Assembly: GCA_027579435.1 (NCBI GenBank)
Contig: JANBPK010001195.1
Location: 87,151-151,150 of the forward strand
Direction: 5' to 3'
Origin: Candolleomyces eurysporus
Lineage: Eukaryota > Basidiomycota > Agaricomycetes > Agaricales > Psathyrellaceae
Length of the DNA stretch: 64,000 nt
The notes under the pieces are model-generated. The model saw only the letters and a program-made list of their open reading frames with translations. It was not told the DNA's origin and did not search any database. Each line of letters starts with the position of its first letter. The first letter of the stretch is position 1. The position numbers and the translations under genes are program-made. Shown here in pieces: positions 57,573-64,000 of the stretch.

Positions 57573-58956
57573 CTAGAGAGGAAGGTATGTGCTAAACACG
57601 ATATCCCAAATTTTGCCTTTGAAACACATGAGAACCTCCGGGAAAAAGGAAGGAGAAACAAAGAAGACACGTACTTGTCACCCCGAAACCCAATTCAAAG
57701 TTCTTGTAGTGGTGAGCAAGGTGGTACTTCTTCATGTCCCGCATGTACTGTGGGAGCTTGGTATGATGCAATCTATACCCAGGAAGGATTCAGCCCAGTG
57801 CCATTATTTAACCGACATCCGTTCGAACGTACGCGTAGTGCATGCAGTCGTAGAGAACGTAGAACGTGAAGGCTCCGGAGATGATGCCATTGGCGACAGC
57901 AGGTGGGAAAAGGATGTATGCCAGCTGGGTAAACGGTGTTTCGAGAACAAAGAAGAGCAATGGGGGCATGACAAGCCGTAAACTGCATACAGTGGTAAGT
58001 CTCCGCTATCGCGCATCGAGAAACAGGGACTCACCGATCCATCGGAAGGTAGTGATGGATACCATGCATCAGGAAATGAAGGGTAAGGAAAATTGGGGTA
58101 TCCGGAAGGTAATTGTCGATGTGGAATAGGAACCGATGGAGGGTATATTCCAGCAGGGTCCAAATGACATTCCCGAGGAAGAAGCACAGCAACGTCTTTA
58201 CAAACGACTCAAGGGGTACGTTTGGCAGATATTCTATGGGCAGGCGGGGCTGGGAGGCAAAGTTCGGCAGCGGTCCCGTAAATTGAAATACCGAACGCAG
58301 GAATAGGTACGCAGCAATGGGTCCCCAAAAGAGTGGTACCACATACCACGCCGTTCTAGTGAAAACTTCCAAATATTCGGGTCCAAAAAGACGGGCGGAC
58401 TGCGAAAGGTGGCGGGGCTGATGCACTTGCTGAAGATAGTATGTTTTGCTATCAGATACCAATTAAGCTTGACAACCTCAAGACAGCTCAGTCGTGACGT
58501 ACCTGAAATTAGCCTCCCACACCTGCCTCAACAGCGGTTTCCTCAAATCCAAAAACTGGTTCTTCTCGAAATCACGGCTGGCGTCGGTATCGTCAGGATG
58601 AAAGTCATCGGTAGCCTCCCAATCTACCAAAAAATTACAACGGTAAGTATATCGCTCTTGAAATCCGAAGAGCGCGCACCTTCTCGCACGGTTGCCTCCC
58701 CAGTCCCCAGTCTCCCAATCACATACTCATTCAACATATCGTAAGCAGAATCCGAATGTTCATGCTCATTTGGATCCTTCATGACCTCATCAACGTCTTT
58801 TCCAGCATACTGAATGATTAAGTCATCTCCTCCAGGATGGTCTTGCAAAAAATTGGTAACGTCGTAAACCTTGCCAGCGCGCGATATCCAACAGCTGGAA
58901 GGCTTATCGTGGGCCTCGACGTCTTCCGCAGTATAAATCCTGATCCTCTTGGACAT
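57573..58956 (-). CDS. SCS7: Sphingolipid fatty acid 2-hydroxylase
   Basis: Hydroxylates the very-long-chain fatty acid of ceramide at carbon 2, at the ER. Predicted exons (descending): 58956-58680, 58623-58503, 58448-58035, 57982-57833, 57772-57675 and 57616-57573, 367 residues. N-terminal cytochrome b5 domain with haem-binding HPGGDD and a second His in EHEHSDSAYD. Then DWEATDDFHPDDTD, KTYYLQQVHQPRH, membrane segments, and the di-iron His clusters HRFLFH, HGIHHYLPMD, HYALHHTK and HLAHHYKNFELGFG. The first intron uses donor GTGCGC, which removes the ambiguous stretch ending TTTTTTGGTAG. The N at 58980 lies upstream of the ATG. Confidence 0.92.
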
Positions 58957-60077
58957 CCCTCTTTCGTCGTCGTGGTCCCNAAAAAACGTGAAAAGAGTGA
59001 ACAGGAACGTGGAGGAGCCTCAGGGGGTATGCCTGGTGATGGGGGAACAACGGAAACGCGCTGACATACACGCCGTAGTCTCACCACTTTTTCGTTAGAA
59101 TCTCTTCGCGAGTTCTCACGCCCAAGCGATCACCGACACAGCCGACAACTGCGGTCAAACTGCGGTTGCGGTTGCGGCACGATCACCCGCCACAATTTTG
59201 TCGTCCTCCTCCGTTTGCCGATGCAGGCGAAACTCCTATTAGAATATACTGAAAAGATTCAATGTGCAGCTAGATAAATATGAGAAAAGGTAGTCATATT
59301 ACTGCTACAGAAAAATGCTGGCATCAAGGACCGTTTGATGCTTATGGGTCCACAAATTCCACATCAACCTCGATTTGCCTGGGCCAAAACTCGGCTTCAT
59401 TGGATCGAAAATTCGCCTACTGGCATCGACAGCAGATCGAAATTTGAGAAGACTATTCCGCGGCCGCGACCTGGGCACGATTGCGAAGGGACAGCTCTTG
59501 CGTAAAGGCCGATCCACGAGGCTTTGAATGAGGTCACGATTTGGAAATTGTAGCACAAGCATCAGGCAAAATTCTGAAACACCAAAAAAAGACTAGAGAG
59601 AGGAAGGGCTTTCTAGGCCGCCCTGACAGACTACGGAGGGCGCTGATCATAAAAACTTGAACTGACGAAAGAATGAAAAGCAAATTGTCCTGCGGATTAT
59701 GTACAGTAGTCCAGGTTCAATAAACTGAAGCAACAAGAAACGAAACTTTCATGAATGTCGCCGACACATATGTAATGTAGAGAAAGAGGTTATAAAAATT
59801 ACTTTTGGTCGCCACCAAAGAGGCTCCTATTCGTCTACAATTCATACTACGAACTCATCTCAGGAAGGCGGCCTAACCGCCAGCAGCTCGATGAACGCTG
59901 ATGATTTGGAGCCGCACCCCTGAGCAACAGATTCCAAGATGTTTTTCGACCGTACGTCTTGCTCGTACTAAAGCGCGCCAAAAGAACTTGTGTAAGCAAT
60001 CGTTGTTTGCATTTTATAAGGATAAGGCATCGACTCACCTGCAATGGGCAACCTCCGGGCGATAAGAATGCCTCTGC
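58957..60077. other. Intergenic, SCS7 promoter and F-box/LRR 3' side
   Basis: About 1.1 kb with the SCS7 promoter on the left. Near 59870-59970 an open stretch on the minus strand may be a further 3' exon of the F-box/LRR gene. Otherwise no gene is supported. Confidence 0.4.
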
Positions 60078-61683
60078 TTACCCCCTTCTTATCAATTGTT
60101 CAACCGCCGACCACCGCTGCGCGTATTTGCTAGGGGAATCATACCACCCTCTGAAGAACAAGGACTCGAGTTTTGGGAGATGGACAGCCAAAAAGGATGC
60201 AACAAGGCCTGGCGACTCGATGGGCGAATGGGTGACATATAGTTTCTCGAGTCGACTCGGAGCGGCTGCAGAACCAGGCCGTGTTAGATGGCGTTCTTCT
60301 CCCTGTATTTTCGTAGCATCGAAGGCAAAAAACAGCTGTCGCAAATGTCGGCAGTTATACGTGAGCTCCAGCAGGTGAGTGTGGTCGACACGAGGGATCC
60401 GGCTGGTGTATGTGGTGTATAGCATAAGTTCTTCTATGTTTGGCCAAACGGCTGGGATTGCCTTCGCTTCTTCAGGGGTCAGCCAGATGCCATCGTTGGG
60501 CCAGAGGAGTATATTTCTGAGTTCCTTGAATACGAAGAGCGGTTTGATAGTCACAGTGGCCGATCCGAGGTCTAAGGGTTCCTCCCGGTAATTCAGGTAT
60601 TCATCGGATACATGAAAACGTCGCAATGTGTTGGGATTCGTACGGCTTGCTACGACATCGATGATTTTCTGGAATCGCTCAAGATTCAGTGGGGGGTTCC
60701 CACTTTCTCCGTATCTAGCTTCTAGGATTTCGATTCGGCTTCCATAGGGAAGGTGTTCGAGGAAGCCGACGACGTTTACCCAACAAGCAGTGAGATACAG
60801 AAATCGAAGAGATACGAAACCGCTTCTTTGATCATCCTGAAGCGATGAAATGAGGGGATTCNGGGGGGGCCAGCGACAGACGAAGGGTGGTGAGGCAAGG
60901 GAGAGAAGATAGGTGCGGGATTGCGTCGTTGGAAAGTCCGTCTAGTATGACGCTTTCTAGACGATCCAGAGAGGTGTCGGCCAGATAACCACAGCTGTAA
61001 AGCCCTTTGTCGGCATCCTCGTCTTGATCTTGACGGATCTCGAGTTTTTTCAGACATGGGAGCTGTTTGAGCATATAACGAAGGAGGGTCACTTCAGCAT
61101 ATCCGCCGGGATTCAGTACCAGGAACAAACTGAGTGTTCTGGGTACCAAAAAGAGCCCGAGATGTTGAAACGAATCTGCAAGGCAGTCTCCAGACCAAGC
61201 ACAATCGGTGATGTGAGGGGAAAAAGCGCCGAGCCGAAAATCTGTTGCCGCTTGAAGTGCGTTAAGGAGGTCTACAGATACCGTCCCGTTTTGTTGATAT
61301 GCACTTGATGTACTCAGAGCACGTATTCGGTGGGCGTAGTACGTCAGGTATCTGTCCAGATCACCCGACCTCAGCTCACGGCGCATATACTATGAGAACG
61401 ATCGCGATCAGCAGAACAGAGAACAGCAGCTTGCCTGAAAGCTCACCGCCACTTTAATATCTCTCCGCACCCTTTCTTGAAATTCTTCTCGGTATTCCCA
61501 CAAATCTGAGGGCAGGCAGTGAAGGACCGGTTCAAAGATATCTATCTCGCGCCAAATGCTGTCGAGAGCAGGCTCGAGAAACGAGCGACACGTCAACGCG
61601 GCTGAGAGAATGTCCTTTTTCTCCACTAGCGCATCAAGGAATTGGCGCAGTATTTCTGGAGTGTTCAGACACTGGCTAGCCAT
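60078..61683 (-). CDS. F-box/LRR-like protein
   Basis: Exons 61683-61447 and 61389-60078. The N at 60862 beside a G run breaks the frame; leaving it out gives about 515 residues. The N-terminus is F-box-like (LDALVEKKDILSAALTCRSF, then LDSIWREIDIF), typical of the short variant in Agaricomycete F-box proteins. The remainder has LRR-like strands (YLTYYAHRIRALS, LPCLKKLEIRQD, LRFLYLTACWV, LPKLESLFFRGW). The protein ends at RRG before TAA, right after a G5 run. A one-base change there would open a longer frame, so the true C-terminus is uncertain. Probable SCF adaptor; target unknown. Confidence 0.75.
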
Positions 61684-61728
61684 GGTAGTAGGAAGGAAAG
61701 GGATGTGATTTGAACTCCGATCAAGCTT

Positions 61729-62706
61729 CTATTCTAAAGGCCTACCACAAAGTTTGCCAAACAACTTGACCTGCTCGTCCTTCCCAAACCCCATTCTGCC
61801 TCTCCAGTGTTCAGGCGCGAGCAGAGGGTTATCTTGGCCGTACGGTCTTATCGGCCTCGAGAGAATGGCCGAAAGGATTGAAGGGACGTCAGACGGGCTG
61901 ACAAGACCTAGCCATTCGCCTTGAGGATACACCAGCACGTTCCCTGCATACCTAGATTCAACGTTAATAAGTAAAAAATACTCAGAATAGGTATATGATA
62001 CGCACTTGTGCCCACCAACATGCCCTACTTCTCCAACCCTCACCTTGCCGCCAACACCGAGTCTATCAACTTCGTGCTTGAGAGCTCGGAAGACGGCACC
62101 CCCTGTTTCGCCACATCTACAGTCCCGAGCACCGTGAGTGCAGACGTATATGTCTATGACATCGTCTTGCACTGAGGTCCTGGGTGGCCCGGAAGGCTCC
62201 GGTGGGTTCATGTGCTGAGAGAGAAGCTGGACGACTTCATCCACGTTGTCCAGTGAGACTTTTGGGAGAGGGATGCGGCCGGAGTACGGTGTAAAGGCTA
62301 CACCCGAGTGCCATCCGGGGTCCGAGCCTGAGTTCCCCGTAGAAGGATAAGGAGACGACTCCGAGCCAAACCAAGCAAAGTTGACCACACCCCCCATCCT
62401 CACCAGCCTCACCAGCAACTCCCTCTGCACTTTCGTCGAGAACCTCTGACCAAACTCCGAAATTGGGACGGGTGAATCCAGAGCGACAAAGCACCTATGG
62501 GGTTGGACTGTGCCTGGTAGCTCAGACCTCAAGTTTAAATCTGGGTTTGAGGTTGGTGGAGCTGGATCATTGGCGGTCGTGGCAGGTGTGGTTGAGTAGC
62601 TGGCCCTGAGACGCTTCGGAAGAGGCGAAGGTAATAATCCGTCGTGGCTACGACAAATTCTTCGTACCAGATGTCGCGTAAGACCCCACTGGGTGGATGG
62701 AACCAT
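61729..62706 (-). CDS. AIM32: Aim32-like thioredoxin-fold ferredoxin
   Basis: Exons 62706-62006 and 61951-61729, 307 residues. I use the ATG at 62704-62706; three codons upstream in frame begin with GTG and are not a usual start. The Arg-rich, acid-free N-terminus (TRHLVRRICRS) fits a mitochondrial presequence. The sucrase/ferredoxin-like domain has CFVALDSP, the Cys motif CTHGARDCRCG, then GHVGGHKYAGNVLVYPQGEW with the HxxxH pattern of the [2Fe-2S] site, and LGLVSPSDVP. Family members act in mitochondrial redox and Fe-S handling. Confidence 0.88.
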   Translation of the reverse strand: MVPSTQWGLTRHLVRRICRSHDGLLPSPLPKRLRASYSTTPATTANDPAPPTSNPDLNLRSELPGTVQPHRCFVALDSPVPISEFGQRFSTKVQRELLVRLVRMGGVVNFAWFGSESSPYPSTGNSGSDPGWHSGVAFTPYSGRIPLPKVSLDNVDEVVQLLSQHMNPPEPSGPPRTSVQDDVIDIYVCTHGARDCRCGETGGAVFRALKHEVDRLGVGGKVRVGEVGHVGGHKCVSYTYSEYFLLINVESRYAGNVLVYPQGEWLGLVSPSDVPSILSAILSRPIRPYGQDNPLLAPEHWRGRMGFGKDEQVKLFGKLCGRPLE

Positions 62707-62763
62707 CAGGAGCACGAACGGAACCGTGGCCCCGAGCGACGTCCTGCTGTCGGCGTGATCCCA

Positions 62764-62970
62764 TCAAATAGACTGGATGACATCATTTGCATCCTCAGCA
62801 AGAGCTCGCAATCTTGTCAGCTTTCGTACGGAAGGACTTGAGGCGAAGGGCCGCTGACCCTTAACCTCCCTCCCTACAGAACCATCACTTATAGGTATAC
62901 CTCCTTCAGCGAATTCTTCCTGGAGACTAGCAGGAATCAAACGCCGGAATTGGCCAACGAGATGGTGCAT
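62764..62970 (-). CDS. Small hypothetical ORF
   Basis: Uninterrupted 68-codon frame from an ATG, just upstream of AIM32 on the same strand (57 bp before the AIM32 ATG). Composition is protein-like (MHHLVGQFRRLIPASLQ...VRKLTRLRALAED), but there is no known domain. It could be a small gene, or an upstream frame in the AIM32 leader. Low certainty. Confidence 0.25.
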   Translation of the reverse strand: MHHLVGQFRRLIPASLQEEFAEGGIPISDGSVGREVKGQRPFASSPSVRKLTRLRALAEDANDVIQSI

Positions 62971-63717
62971 GAATTGGCTAAAAGCGCACGTACGGTGGGC
63001 GGCTCTTTCTCATTCTTTCTGTCCCATCTCAATTGCAAATACACATTATCTCGTACTCTTCCCTTTCTACTTCCGTAATTTCATTGAGAATTAATAAACG
63101 TGGTTTGCAACAACTGAATATCCGAGTTGTGGGAAGGAAAGCCATGCGCCCTCAATCAGCTGAGAAAGGGTAATGCGGAGCCCTCAGGTTGGAGATGGAT
63201 TACGGTCTTCTCATGGAGTTCATTATCCTTCTCTCCTCCGCACTTGTTCAGTAATTGTCCATCTATAAGCTTAAGCGGACCAGCTCTGTGCACAATCTAT
63301 TACGAGCAGACGGAGTCCATTTTCGCTCGTCCAGAGTTGCAATCCCCAATCTTCTATCCCTTAGGCTGCGGTCTTTGCCTAAAGCTCAGCATGGGACTCA
63401 TTATACCAAGTCGACTAATTTCTTGGATAAACTGACAAACCATTAGAAGCTTTAAGGTCCTCGTCAAATAGTTCCTAAATTTACAAAACCGTATCTACTA
63501 TCCGGGCAGTGGTGAATTAGGAAATAGTCACGTCGCACGAATATGACTCGATAGAATGAGTAAACGAGCCAGACGAGATCATAGCTAAAAAAAAAGTCTA
63601 AGTCTAAGTCTAAGACGAAGCGAGAACGACGAGTTGAATCATGCGAAGATTAGAGACCAAAACGCGCGTAGGGGATCAAAGCGAGAAGGGAATGTTCTGA
63701 ATTGTCTAGTCTCTGCT
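62971..63717. other. Intergenic, no supported gene
   Basis: About 750 bp between the small frame and the TPR fragment, AT-rich with a short 6-bp repeat near its end. No coding frame is convincing. Confidence 0.4.
63594..63614. repeat. Short AAGTCT tandem repeat
   Basis: Three copies of AAGTCT plus a partial fourth, after a run of A. Confidence 0.8.
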
Positions 63718-64000
63718 TCAGCTGTTGGATGGCGTAATGGAAGGCTCATGTGCTGAAATAACTTGGGGAATGTCGGGAACGTCACCGGCGAGCTCACGAC
63801 GGCGTTCCAACGATTTGGAAAGGCTGCTGAGGAGGGTAAAACGGTGCTCCAGTGATTTGGCAAGGTTGCTGAGAAAGGCAGGGAGGTTTGGATGACCATC
63901 CGGGGTGAGTGCAATAGCCCTCTGATGCCCTGCAATGGCTTCAGTGATGTCAAACAAGTCACCCGTAAGCTCAAAACGGCGTTCCAATGAGATTTGGCAA
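63718..64000 (-). pseudogene. TPR-repeat protein fragment
   Basis: The minus strand encodes pieces of the roughly 40-residue repeat seen in Agaricomycete TPR (often CHAT-associated) proteins: LERRFELTGD-DITEAIAGHQRAI, LPAFLSNLAKSLEHR, LSKSLERRRELAGDVPDIPQVI, ending at a stop at 63718-63720. At the window edge the expected AKSLERR motif is split by two extra bases (CCAAATCTCATTGG near 63984-63998). The spacing of the middle repeat is also shortened. It is either the 3' end of a larger gene beyond the window or a decayed copy; I lean to decayed. Confidence 0.5.

Noticed and set aside
58620..58680. Possible frameshift in SCS7 at an A6 run
   Set aside because: An intron with donor GTGCGC and acceptor GGTAG joins the two exons in frame (VREDWEATDDFHP), so no error is needed.
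1..64000. CRISPR arrays, prokaryotic operons, riboswitches, complete transposons
   Set aside because: The window is eukaryotic. I found no regularly spaced repeats, no reverse transcriptase, integrase or transposase motifs, and no paired terminal repeats.

Overview
This is fungal nuclear DNA, very probably from an Agaricomycete basidiomycete. The signs are genes split by many introns of about 50-60 nt, a set of conserved eukaryotic housekeeping genes (HMG-CoA reductase, LYS2, ENP2, SEC5, SCS7, eL42), and lineage-typical families (NACHT NTPase, DUF6593, C14-type C-terminal module, F-box/LRR, WOPR factor). I spliced the genes by hand, so exon limits are reading-frame-supported predictions. The window has eight isolated Ns, all beside homopolymer runs, and several one-base frame breaks inside homopolymers of essential genes. 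It was probably read with a homopolymer-error-prone method, and these breaks should not be read as real mutations.

Layout. 1-8.4 kb: a partial chymotrypsin-like protein, a KEN-box low-complexity protein and HMG-CoA reductase, all on the minus strand. 8.4-11.7 kb: no supported gene. 11.7-17.4 kb: an innate-immunity-like cluster, with a protein made of the C-terminal half of a caspase-like (C14) family and a duplicated last exon, divergently paired with a NACHT NTPase, followed by a broken second NACHT copy. 17.9-26.8 kb: tRNA-Thr, ribosomal protein eL42, a GNAT acetyltransferase, LYS2, tRNA-Leu with intron, a tRNA-Leu relic and a second tRNA-Thr. 27.1-36.5 kb: a zinc alcohol dehydrogenase, ENP2, and three intact DUF6593 genes embedded in a tandem duplication whose dehydrogenase and ENP2 parts have decayed in the extra copies. 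36.5-44.8 kb: SURF4/Erv29, an F-box protein, MutY and DNAJC11-like. 46.5-47.9 kb: a WOPR (Gti1/Pac2) transcription factor, followed by about 3 kb of apparently non-coding sequence. 51-62.7 kb: a DUF155 (Rmd1/Sif) protein, exocyst Sec5, the Scs7 fatty acid hydroxylase, an F-box/LRR protein and an Aim32-like ferredoxin. The right edge holds a degenerate TPR fragment.

Most genes are independent housekeeping units. The two regions that stand out are the divergent NACHT/C14-module pair and the 28-36 kb duplication in which only the DUF6593 gene of each unit has been kept intact.
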